From: CAZGQY01 sp964528035
GTDB lineage: Bacteria > Pseudomonadota > Gammaproteobacteria > Methylococcales > UBA1147
DNA: 19,344 nt
NCBI GenBank assembly: GCA_964528035.1
Contig: CAZGQY010000067.1
Coordinates: forward strand, 1-19,344
Direction: 5' to 3'
In this document: positions 1 through 6,259 of the stretch, piece by piece
Layout: every line of letters starts with the position of its first letter
Position numbering within the stretch: the stretch's first letter is position 1
Program-made: the position numbers and the translations under genes
The notes under the pieces: generated by a model
Seen by the model: the letters and a program-made list of their open reading frames with translations, nothing else
Databases searched by the model: none
Told to the model about the DNA's origin: nothing

Positions 1-1
1 C

Positions 2-103
2 AAGCTGACATGTCGCCCGAGTTTCAGTTAAGAGACTACTCAAATTAATGTCGTTATGGTATTTTTGACTTTAACGACAGGTAGCTTAACTAAACGTCAG
101 CTT
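2..103. repeat. nested imperfect inverted repeat (foldback element)
   Basis: Four paired arms nest around one centre. AAGCTGAC (2-9) pairs with GTCAGCTT (96-103), AGTTAAG (26-32) with CTTAACT (85-91), CTAC (36-39) with GTAG (81-84), and GTCGTTA (50-56) with TAACGAC (72-78). No T-run follows, so it is not a typical terminator. It could be a cruciform-forming repeat or a small mobile element lying just upstream of the first toxin-antitoxin pair. It may extend left of the window. The pairing is seen directly; the role is unknown. Confidence 0.6.
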
Positions 104-182
104 CAAAATTGAGACATATGCTTTCCATAAACCAGTAAGTACTTCTGCTAAAATATTGCCTGATGTGATAAGGGAAATGTAA

Positions 183-389
183 ATGACTATTACTGAAATT
201 TCAAAAATGAGTGTACTTGAGCGCCTTCAAACAATGGAAGCATTGTGGGACTCACTCACTCGCGAACCTACTGAAATTAAATCACCTGAATGGCATGAAG
301 AGATACTCTCTGATAGAAAAGAAAAAATAGCAAGTGGTAAAGCCAATTTTATAACGCTGGAAGCATTAAAATCAAAGCATGAAAAATGA
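183..389 (+). CDS. addiction-module antitoxin, Unstab_antitox-like (68 aa)
   Basis: This is a short acidic/basic helical protein of 68 aa. Its N-terminal pattern (I-x-x-M-S-V-x-E-R-L-x-x-M-E-x-L-W-D-S-L) and its downstream W-H-x-E-I-L-x-x-R pattern are typical of the addiction-module component family PF09720 (TIGR02574). Such proteins bind and neutralise a ParE/RelE-like toxin and usually repress their own promoter. An AGGGA Shine-Dalgarno at 171-175 sits 7 bases before the ATG. Its stop codon overlaps the toxin start in an ATGA (386-389), which implies translational coupling and fits an antitoxin-first operon. The assignment rests on recognised sequence pattern and gene order; no promoter could be fixed with confidence. 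Confidence 0.85.
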   Translation: MTITEISKMSVLERLQTMEALWDSLTREPTEIKSPEWHEEILSDRKEKIASGKANFITLEALKSKHEK

Positions 390-694
390 ATATCAAGCAT
401 ATTCAGATATTTTCAGAGGCAGAAGCTGACCTTGAAGATGGGCGGTTGTTCTATGAAACCCAAGAACAAGGTGTTGGTGAATATTTTTGGGATTCGCTTC
501 TCTCGGATATCGAGTCTTTAATCATTTATGCGGGTGTTCATTCAAAAGAGTATGGTTATTACCGAATGCCTTCAAAGAGGTTTCCGTATTCAATTTATTA
601 TGATTTAAATGACAATGCAGCATACATTATTGCCGTATTGCCAGAGCGAAGAAATCCTAACTGGATTCGTTATAAATTGAGTAACAAAAGCTAA
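386..694 (+). CDS. ParE/RelE-family toxin (102 aa)
   Basis: The protein is 102 aa, the normal length for the RelE/ParE superfamily. The N-terminal region reads as a strand followed by a helix rich in Glu/Asp (F-S-E-A-E-A-D-L-E-D-G). The C-terminal half has the family pattern of an R-x-P-x-x-R-F-P-Y-x-I-Y-Y region followed by a strand (A-Y-I-I-A-V-L) and a P-E-R-R-N-P-x-W stretch. Members either block DNA gyrase (ParE) or cleave mRNA (RelE); the sequence alone does not decide between them. It starts inside the stop codon of the upstream antitoxin gene, so the two form one operon. The frame is intact, so it is probably functional. Confidence 0.85.
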   Translation: MNIKHIQIFSEAEADLEDGRLFYETQEQGVGEYFWDSLLSDIESLIIYAGVHSKEYGYYRMPSKRFPYSIYYDLNDNAAYIIAVLPERRNPNWIRYKLSNKS

Positions 695-929
695 ATCAAA
701 AGTTGTAGTTGAACGATTGAAGTTCAGTTCGTTGAAAAAGCTTGATTTTATATCAAAGTTTAGTGCGCTGTTGAAGTTCATGGTATACCTTCCAGCGTCG
801 GCTGATGCAGCAGTTACAAATACTTCTTAAACGTCGAAGCCATCACTGCGATAGACAGTGAAAACAACACAGCAAAAGGCAGCACAATCAGATTGGGATG
901 TACACTCAGTATCCGGCAGCATACACAGG
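695..929. other. gene-free interval after first TA pair
   Basis: I found no coding region here. One frame is open from about 820 to 960 but has a stop just upstream and no recognisable start, and its product is not recognised. It contains a small hairpin (TCACTG / CAGTGA near 844-861). Because it ends directly in a strong terminator (930-960), it may hold the tail of a decayed gene or an unannotated small RNA on the plus strand. Confidence 0.4.
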
Positions 930-960
930 CCCCAGTAATCACTGGGGTTTTTTATTTTTA
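930..960 (+). terminator. rho-independent terminator
   Basis: A perfect 7-bp stem CCCCAGT (930-936) / ACTGGGG (941-947) with a 4-base loop AATC is followed by a T-rich tract (948-960). It would stop transcription arriving from the first toxin-antitoxin operon or from an unrecognised RNA in 695-929, and it insulates the next pair. Confidence 0.85.
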
Positions 961-982
961 GCGACCGAACTTTTTACGTCAA

Positions 983-1036
983 TTGAAGCAGGCATTAGCC
1001 CATTTAAACTTGTCTAAAATACGGCCATGACGTATT
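983..1036 (+). promoter_or_regulatory. candidate promoter and operator of the HigBA-like pair
   Basis: A possible -35 TTGAAG (983-988) lies 16 bases from a possible -10 TAAACT (1005-1010). Just downstream is an inverted repeat AATACG (1018-1023) / CGTATT (1031-1036) around a 7-base spacer, 10 bases before the toxin ATG. In HigBA systems the antitoxin, alone or complexed with toxin, represses its own promoter by binding such palindromes. The palindrome is seen; its use as the operator is inferred. Confidence 0.4.
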
Positions 1037-1045
1037 CTTTTATTT

Positions 1046-1360
1046 ATGTATACGATCATTGAAACACCTACCTTTCAGGATGATGCAAAGAAACTTTGGA
1101 GTGAAGAAGAGCGAGGTGCTTTTTGTGCATGGATAGCTGCAAACCCAACTATTGGCGATGCTATTCCTGGTAGTGGAGGCTGTAGAAAAGTACGATGGTC
1201 AAAAGCAGGTACAGGTAAACGAGGTGGAGTAAGAGTCATTTACTATACTCGTTTGTCAAATGGAGAAATTTGGTTGTTGGTTATTTTTAGCAAAACTGTA
1301 AAAGGGAACATGCCCGCTCATATTCTTAAATCAATCCGTGAGGCTATTGCACATGAGTAA
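1046..1360 (+). CDS. HigB/RelE-like toxin (104 aa)
   Basis: The 104-aa product has the pattern of the RelE-like HigB toxins of PF06296. An N-terminal strand (Y-T-I-I-E-T-P-x-F) is followed by a helix with W-S-E-E-E-R, a central P-G-S-G-G-C-R-K-V-R-W stretch, then G-x-G-K-R-G-G-V-R-V-I-Y-Y and a strand ending in F-S-K-x-V-K-G-N. Family members are ribosome-dependent mRNA endonucleases. No good Shine-Dalgarno precedes the ATG at 1046. The toxin comes first and the antitoxin second, the usual HigBA order. The last 8 bases overlap the antitoxin gene. The reading frame is intact. Confidence 0.85.
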   Translation: MYTIIETPTFQDDAKKLWSEEERGAFCAWIAANPTIGDAIPGSGGCRKVRWSKAGTGKRGGVRVIYYTRLSNGEIWLLVIFSKTVKGNMPAHILKSIREAIAHE

Positions 1361-1667
1361 TTTAGGTCAAACTGATGCTTTAAACGAAATGTCAGGAGTA
1401 GAGTTAGGAGAAAAACTATTAAAATCAATCCAAGAAATGAAAGCAGGGAAAAAAGCACGAGTGTCTAAAGTTATTCCTAACGAAGTTGCTGTAGCACGAT
1501 CAAAAACAGGTCTTACCCAGGCACAATTTGCACAGGCATTACATATATCAAAGCGTACATTGCAGGAATGGGAGCAAGGTCGTAGAAAGCCATCTGGTGC
1601 AGCAGTTGCTTTGATCCAAATTGCTTTTCGGCATCCCGAAATAATCTTGGAAGGCCATAATGGCTAA
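1353..1667 (+). CDS. HigA-like XRE-family antitoxin (104 aa)
   Basis: I place the start at the ATG at 1353, which overlaps the last 8 bases of the toxin gene, rather than at the ATG at 1338, because this is the usual coupling and the N-terminus then reads M-S-N-L-G-Q. A helix-turn-helix of the XRE/Cro type lies at about residues 53-85 (T-G-L-T-Q-A-Q-F-A-Q-A-L, then I-S-K-R-T-L-Q-E-W-E-Q-G-R-R-K-P-S-G). This W-E-Q-G-R-R-x-P-x-G signature is typical of HigA and MqsA-type antitoxins. The protein should neutralise the upstream toxin and autorepress the operon. Its TAA stop is also the first base of the palindrome that follows (1667-1785). Confidence 0.88.
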   Translation: MSNLGQTDALNEMSGVELGEKLLKSIQEMKAGKKARVSKVIPNEVAVARSKTGLTQAQFAQALHISKRTLQEWEQGRRKPSGAAVALIQIAFRHPEIILEGHNG

Positions 1668-1785
1668 CCATCGCATCAACATGGAAAAAACCAGCTACCT
1701 TCGTTCCTTCGCTAACCGCCATGGAGAGTGAAACGAAGGCGGTTAGTCCCCGGTAGCGATCTGGCCGCACCGAGCTTGCGATGGT
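1667..1785. repeat. three-tier nested palindrome abutting the antitoxin stop codon
   Basis: Outer arms ACCATCGCA (1667-1675) and TGCGATGGT (1777-1785) enclose a middle pair, CCAGCTACC (1691-1699) with GGTAG...CTGG (1752-1764). These in turn enclose an inner pair CTAACCGCC (1712-1720) with GGCGGTTAG (1738-1746). The left end (GGCTAAC) resembles the start of an integron attC site, but the right end lacks the required GTT core, so I do not call it attC. It could be a folded RNA, a mobile repeat or a decayed recombination site. Confidence 0.55.
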
Positions 1786-1834
1786 GTGGCGAAGCGGCAC
1801 GGACGCAGGGCGGACCGGGGCAATAATGGTTGTC

Positions 1835-1907
1835 GCGTAGGCGAGTCTATTTTGGAGACTGGGACGTCCCAAAATCTTTCACGAGGTAGCGACTCGCTTA
1901 ACTACGC
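1835..1907. repeat. inverted repeat with internal perfect palindrome
   Basis: GCGTAGGCGAGTC (1835-1847) pairs with GACTCGC (1891-1897) plus CTACGC (1902-1907), the two halves being separated by TTAA. Inside is a perfect 12-base palindrome TGGGACGTCCCA (1860-1871). Together with the preceding palindrome this makes a highly structured, non-coding stretch of about 240 bases after the HigBA-like pair. Confidence 0.5.
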
Positions 1908-1960
1908 TACTTTTTTCCAATTATGCGGATCGTTAATCTAGTTCCAAAATGCATACAGTC

Positions 1961-1992
1961 GACAGACCGCTCTGGGTCGTAAGCGGTCTGTC
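1961..1992. repeat. 11-bp perfect hairpin
   Basis: GACAGACCGCT (1961-1971) pairs exactly with AGCGGTCTGTC (1982-1992) around a 10-base loop. No T-run follows, so it is not a standard terminator. It may be a dispersed palindromic repeat. Confidence 0.6.
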
Positions 1993-2304
1993 AGCAGAAC
2001 AAGGTTACCGAATTAATCGGTAAAGTCCGAAGGTTGCGATGGGCAGTCACCTCTAAAGTTCTTAATTATTTACAGGTTACCTTTTTATTATGCTGTAAAC
2101 ACCTATTAATCTCGATACCCTGCCAATCTTTTTTCATTCGGGTCGGACGAGAACAACTCCTACTTGATTGAGTTAAGGCTTGGTAAGTATGTTCTTTGTT
2201 CTCTAATGTGTTTAGTTGAGCTTTAATACTTTTTATTGAACAAGTATTAATCTGCTTTCATAACCTTTGCTTTGGCTTCGCTTCTATTTCGAAAAGCCGG
2301 TATT
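1993..2304. other. gene-free interval downstream of the TonB receptor gene
   Basis: No open frame here looks coding, and no RNA gene is recognised. The 63-codon frame starting at 2272 on the plus strand overlaps the receptor gene and is a shadow. On the minus strand the receptor gene ends at 2305; a weak hairpin (GGCTT / AAGCC, 2273-2297) follows its stop, but without a T-run. Confidence 0.5.
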
Positions 2305-4302
2305 CTAAAATTCTCCACGAATGCCGATCACGGCCGCTCGTCCAGGAAGTGGTGCGACATCCTTGAGAAACGAAGTGGCACGCCGTGCGTCTTCGTTGAG
2401 CAGATTGGTACCGCGTGCATAGATAGTAAAATCGACCGGGTCTGCGGGAATTTCGTAGGTTAGGTTAATGTTTAACATTGTATAGCCGGGTGTCTGGGTT
2501 TCCAGGGTTGCTGTTTGCTCCTGTTTTCCGACATAAAATACGTCCAGACTGCTCGCCCACGAACCTTTTGAATATTCCAGATTGGCTCCGATTCGCCACG
2601 GAGGCATTCGTGGAATATTACCGCCCCCGTCAAACTCACCGCGGACGAAATCGCCCCAAAGTCGGCCATTAAGGTTCCCCCAATTTCCATTCATAAACTC
2701 GTGCGTGGCTTCGGCTTCGACACCGTAGAAATGGGCGTTTCGTTGGCGGTCAAAAACCAATAAGAACGGCCCATCGGTATTCAGGTTTCCCTCATCATTG
2801 ACGAAATCGGGCAGTCCGTCTGCATTAATATCGGTTTCCTGGAGATAAATAAAATTTTCATAATAGTTATAAAATCCTCCAAATGACCACTTCAGACGGC
2901 CTTCTGTTTTATTGATCGACAGATCAATGTTGTTGGACGTTTCAATTTTGAGATCTGGATTGCCAATTTCAAATGTCTGGGTCGCAACATGTTGCCCATT
3001 GGCATAAAGCTCCTGAACCTGCGGAGCCCTTTGGGCTCTGTTTGCATTCAAGCTTAGATTATAATTTTCAACGAAATTCCAGATTGCTCCGGCACTTAGA
3101 GAATAAGGGTTAAACTCTGTGTCTGGCTGTGGCCGATCCGGTTGATACTTTTTATGCTCCAATCGGGCGCCCAATTCTACATGCCAATCGCCAAGATCGA
3201 ATTCTTCGACGATAAAGCCCGCGATGTTCCAGATTTTTGTATTGGATATAAATGCTTCTTCGCCGTCAGCATTCAAGTCTCTGCTGCCTCCCTGTAAACC
3301 GAAAGCTCCGGTCATATTCCACAACGGCTGATGTTCGGCTATTAGGCCAAGATTGAATTCCTTATTTTTGAAAACCGTACCGGCTTCACCGGGATTTTCA
3401 AATTCAGTATGGCCATAATCGCTCCAGGCAAAATTAAAATCTATCTGATTCAATGCGGGTAGTGGATCCTCGATGCGGGATTTTAAATTAACTCGCGTCT
3501 GCCGCATGTCTATGAAAGGCGATTCGGTTTCTAAAGCTTCCACCGGAATTTGATAGTTATTGTAAAGCTGGCTCACCGAAATCCCCAGCCATCCCTGATC
3601 ACCTATATAAGCACCACCTGCTGACCATTGTCCTTTTTCGACTGCGCTGTTTACTATTTTTCCGACGGCTGCGTGGTAATCATCCGTAGCTAAGTACATA
3701 CCATCGCCGTGCAATGCAAAATTTCCCACCGCGCCACTAACATCGAAGGCTCCGGTTCTTTCTGTAGACGCCGAATTGAATCGGCCTTCGAAGGCACCTT
3801 CGATGCCATCCGGCAATTGATCCGGAATCCGATTATTAACCACATTAACAACACCGCCGATCGCACCGCTCCCGGACATGAGAGTGCTGGGGCCTTTCAG
3901 AACTTCAATCTGTCGTGACAGAATTGGCTCGACCGTTACGGCGTGATCCACGCTGATGTCGGATACATCCATCGCGCTTTGCCCATTTTCCAGAATTTTC
4001 ACGCGCGGGCCGCCAAGGCCTCTGATTACCGGACGGCTGGCACCAACCGGATTAAAATCGCTGGCTGTGACACCCATTTGCTGATCTAGGGTTTCGCCTA
4101 AAGTTGATTTGGTGCGCAGCATTAATTTTTTACCGAATAAAAGGTCGGAGGGTTGCGCCAGCTCCAAATCGCTGTGTTGTTTATAAGGACTGGCGGTCAC
4201 TTCTATTCGCTGAAGTTCAACAGGTCCGTTTTGCTCACAAAGACCTAACGACGAATACAACAGGCAGACCGTAGTACCAGGAATTAAATATTGCCTGATC
4301 AT
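2305..4302 (-). CDS. znuD: TonB-dependent outer-membrane receptor, ZnuD-like (665 aa)
   Basis: This is an outer-membrane TonB-dependent transporter, most like the zinc/heme receptor ZnuD. I place the start at the ATG at 4302, because GGAG lies 6 bases upstream and a signal-like segment then begins the protein (M-I-R-Q-Y-L-I-P-G, residues 1 to about 22); an in-frame extension to 4341 lacks this. A TonB-box-like I-E-V-T-A-S is at 33-38. The plug shows A-S-R-P-V-I-R-G at 88-95, a V-D-H at 118-120, and E-V-L-K-G-P-S-T-L at 133-141. The rest is a beta-barrel ending in Phe, as expected for BAM-inserted proteins. The small His/Cys-rich protein encoded just upstream supports zinc as substrate. I saw no convincing Zur site. 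The receptor class is clear; zinc specificity is inferred. Confidence 0.85.
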   Translation of the reverse strand: MIRQYLIPGTTVCLLYSSLGLCEQNGPVELQRIEVTASPYKQHSDLELAQPSDLLFGKKLMLRTKSTLGETLDQQMGVTASDFNPVGASRPVIRGLGGPRVKILENGQSAMDVSDISVDHAVTVEPILSRQIEVLKGPSTLMSGSGAIGGVVNVVNNRIPDQLPDGIEGAFEGRFNSASTERTGAFDVSGAVGNFALHGDGMYLATDDYHAAVGKIVNSAVEKGQWSAGGAYIGDQGWLGISVSQLYNNYQIPVEALETESPFIDMRQTRVNLKSRIEDPLPALNQIDFNFAWSDYGHTEFENPGEAGTVFKNKEFNLGLIAEHQPLWNMTGAFGLQGGSRDLNADGEEAFISNTKIWNIAGFIVEEFDLGDWHVELGARLEHKKYQPDRPQPDTEFNPYSLSAGAIWNFVENYNLSLNANRAQRAPQVQELYANGQHVATQTFEIGNPDLKIETSNNIDLSINKTEGRLKWSFGGFYNYYENFIYLQETDINADGLPDFVNDEGNLNTDGPFLLVFDRQRNAHFYGVEAEATHEFMNGNWGNLNGRLWGDFVRGEFDGGGNIPRMPPWRIGANLEYSKGSWASSLDVFYVGKQEQTATLETQTPGYTMLNINLTYEIPADPVDFTIYARGTNLLNEDARRATSFLKDVAPLPGRAAVIGIRGEF

Positions 4303-4342
4303 AAAGTACTCCAATAATTTTGAAAACGGAAATTTACCCACT

Positions 4343-4361
4343 ACGGAAAATTAACTTCCGT
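4343..4361 (-). promoter_or_regulatory. small hairpin between chaperone-like gene and receptor
   Basis: ACGGAA (4343-4348) pairs with TTCCGT (4356-4361) around a 7-base loop, in the 78-base gap between the two minus-strand genes. It could protect or attenuate the bicistronic transcript. No strong T-run follows on the minus strand. Confidence 0.3.
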
Positions 4362-4380
4362 TCCTGGGCGTATTCAAAGA

Positions 4381-4677
4381 TTACTGGGATTCAGGGGGGG
4401 CTCGCGCTGGGTTTGAATAGTTGTGATGGGAATGAAACGCCGGAATGGACGTGATTACTTGTTCGTTCGGTGCGAAAAATGTGTCTTCCGCTAATCCACC
4501 GGTATTGATCGTGCTTTGGAAATTATCTGCTGCGTCGCAGATAAAACAGATTTCGTCGTCGTGCTGAAAATCATGTTCAATTGCATGTGCCGTTGCTATT
4601 GTCTGTCCGACAAGCAAACTAAGCAGCAGGATTAGAACTGGGAGGACGGGCGAATATTTACGACAGGTATTAAACAA
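4381..4677 (-). CDS. small exported His/Cys-rich protein, DUF2946-like (zinc-uptake-associated)
   Basis: This is a 98-aa protein with an N-terminal hydrophobic segment (about residues 12-30, ending A-T-A-H-A). It then has a metal-ligand-rich stretch H-x-I-E-H-D-F-Q-H-D-D-E-x-C-x-x-C-D and a C-terminal F-H-S-H-H-x-Y followed by A-R-A-P-P. This layout, including the final R-A-P-P, is typical of small DUF2946-type periplasmic proteins annotated as zinc-uptake chaperones and found next to ZnuD-like receptors. The start codon is TTG at 4677; no in-frame ATG lies upstream before the sequence loses signal-peptide character, and the Shine-Dalgarno is weak. It lies 78 bases upstream of the receptor gene on the same strand, so co-transcription is likely. 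A role in binding zinc for the receptor or its importer is inferred. Confidence 0.65.
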   Translation of the reverse strand: MFNTCRKYSPVLPVLILLLSLLVGQTIATAHAIEHDFQHDDEICFICDAADNFQSTINTGGLAEDTFFAPNEQVITSIPAFHSHHNYSNPARAPPESQ

Positions 4678-4886
4678 AACTGAATTCTTTAAAACTAAAA
4701 CAGATGTTGAGCTTAGAAATTTTGAAAAAATGTACAGCCTAGTCTGAATTAATTATTGCCGATCGTCAAGAATGGATTTTTGTGAATTTGTTTATTTCTA
4801 TATTGAGTCGCCATACTCAATTTTGTCAGTGGAATTCTTTTTTCTACTTTTTTCGTAACTTCTTGCCCCTTAATCGAAACAGCCCT
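4678..4886. other. upstream region of the zinc-associated pair
   Basis: There is no gene here. It should contain the promoter for the minus-strand pair below it. I looked for a Zur-type dyad (a TGTTATA/TATAACA-like palindrome) and found none. The stretch is AT-rich and has no clear -35/-10 pair that I would defend. An open frame from 4782 on the plus strand reads through the repeat at 4887-4984 and looks non-coding. Confidence 0.4.
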
Positions 4887-4984
4887 CTATGGGGGATCTG
4901 TGGAGGAAGTGTATGCGGCAGGGAAGCCGCATCCAAGCCTACAAGGATGTATTTACGGCGTCTTCCGGAACAGATCACCCATAG
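4887..4984. repeat. 98-bp palindromic repeat element
   Basis: The ends form a long imperfect inverted repeat. CTATGGG (4887-4893) then GATCTGT on the left match ACAGATC then CCCATAG (ending 4984) on the right, and GAAG/CTTC continues the stem, about 23 bp with few mismatches. The inside carries a hairpin ATGCGGC / GCCGCAT and a CATCC / GGATG pair. It sits between the carboxypeptidase stop and the zinc-pair promoter. The layout is that of the dispersed REP-like palindromes found in many marine gammaproteobacteria; copy number elsewhere is unknown. Confidence 0.65.
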
Positions 4985-5008
4985 CGGGCGAGCAGTTACC
5001 TTTTTTCA

Positions 5009-6193
5009 TTAATTGCCAAGCTCACCGGCCATAAAATATCGTCTGCGGTGTGTTACAGATTGGTTCATCATTAATGCAAACGGTTGCCATTGTTGTCTGC
5101 TGTCGACAATATAGCCAGCCAGCGTACTGACCTGTCTGAGTGTGCCTGATTTTGCATATAGACCGGCCCTAACCTCTGGCAATAGATGTTTCCAGGGTTT
5201 GAAAATATTGAGTAGTTGTACTAATTGTTCGGGTGACAGCCGGTTTTCTCTTGACAGTCCTGCGCCATCCTTCATTACAAAATTATCCCAGTTGAATTGT
5301 TTGCCTAAACTTTTTTCCATGTAGAGTTGAACATCGCTATAATTGGCAGGGCGTTGATAGTTTTGAGCGCTTAGCATCAAAACAAGTTGATTAGCTATAA
5401 AATTAGTCGAATATTTCAGCATAGGTTGAATTATATTGCCCAGCGATTTGCTATTAACATGAGCGTAAAAAACTTTTTGTCGGGGTGCATTTCCCCATAC
5501 TATTCGTTCACCAACAGTCGCACCGTTCCGGCTTAAAAAAATAGCCAGTAATTCTGCAAAATATCGTTCGGCGTCATGGGAGCTACGTCCGGTATTAATA
5601 CGTGTGGTTCTTGCGGATATTTGCTCTTTAAGGCTTTGCGCAAAAGCTGTCACGGGTGTTTGTGATTCAGACGAGAGGATTTTTCCTGCAAGTTTTCTAA
5701 TTGCCAGCGTATTAAAATTTGCCGCAATCGCTGTTGGTATTGCATCATACGGGTTATTGGATAGTCCTGAGCCGGGAACCACCAGATTAGTTTCAAACAG
5801 CGATACATCCAAACCTATAGCATCAATGTCCTGTAATCCGGATCGGACTAAATTTGCCGCAATTTTAGCGATTTCTTCAGAAACCAGAAACGGATCGCCA
5901 CTACCTTTTATCCATAGTGTTTTTGTTGTTGAATCCAGATAAAAATTGGTACTAAAGTGATGCGCTTCACCCCAGTGATTCAAAGCGAGCCATGCCGTTA
6001 TTAGCTTTGTGGTTGAGGCGGGAATAAAGGCTGTTTTTGCTTGCCTGGAAATGGCTGTTTTGCCTTGCGCATCGATAAATAACACCCCGGCATTCCTGAA
6101 TTCAGGGAAGCGCTTTAATGCATCAGTTGACTGGCTTATTGGTGGAAAAATAAGCAGTAATAACAGTAAACAGCGAATAAGCGACAAGATCAA
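5009..6193 (-). CDS. dacB: D-alanyl-D-alanine carboxypeptidase/endopeptidase, PBP4 type (peptidase S13)
   Basis: This is a penicillin-binding protein of the S13/PBP4 family, a periplasmic enzyme that trims or hydrolyses peptidoglycan peptides. The 394-aa product has an N-terminal hydrophobic signal (residues 3-20). The three active-site motifs are S60-T-T-K63 (in P-A-S-T-T-K-L), S262-T-N264 (in K-Y-S-T-N) and K348-S-G350. A D-G-A-G-L-S-R stretch at about 309-315 is also typical. It is shorter than E. coli DacB (about 477 aa), so the extra domain between the first and second motifs is reduced. The start is a TTG at 6193 with no good Shine-Dalgarno, and no upstream in-frame ATG exists before the stop of the preceding gene, so initiation is uncertain. 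It follows the oxidoreductase gene by 66 bases on the same strand. Confidence 0.85.
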   Translation of the reverse strand: MILSLIRCLLLLLLIFPPISQSTDALKRFPEFRNAGVLFIDAQGKTAISRQAKTAFIPASTTKLITAWLALNHWGEAHHFSTNFYLDSTTKTLWIKGSGDPFLVSEEIAKIAANLVRSGLQDIDAIGLDVSLFETNLVVPGSGLSNNPYDAIPTAIAANFNTLAIRKLAGKILSSESQTPVTAFAQSLKEQISARTTRINTGRSSHDAERYFAELLAIFLSRNGATVGERIVWGNAPRQKVFYAHVNSKSLGNIIQPMLKYSTNFIANQLVLMLSAQNYQRPANYSDVQLYMEKSLGKQFNWDNFVMKDGAGLSRENRLSPEQLVQLLNIFKPWKHLLPEVRAGLYAKSGTLRQVSTLAGYIVDSRQQWQPFALMMNQSVTHRRRYFMAGELGN

Positions 6194-6259
6194 TTTAAAC
6201 CGAATTAGATTTATATTTTTTGCAGAAACAGACAGAATAAGAAGCAGAGTATAAATCGA

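Noticed and set aside
1661..1785. attC site after the HigA-like gene
   Set aside because: The left core resembles attC, but the right end lacks the essential GTT core, so only a palindrome is reported.
1513..1872. 119-codon open frame on the minus strand across the HigA-like gene and the palindromes
   Set aside because: It overlaps a convincing antitoxin gene, runs through structured repeats and has no recognisable product.
4678..4886. Zur operator upstream of the zinc-associated pair
   Set aside because: No TGTTATA/TATAACA-like dyad was found on reading both strands.
4782..5012. 76-codon plus-strand frame
   Set aside because: It reads through the palindromic repeat at 4887-4984 and overlaps the end of the carboxypeptidase gene; no family pattern is seen.
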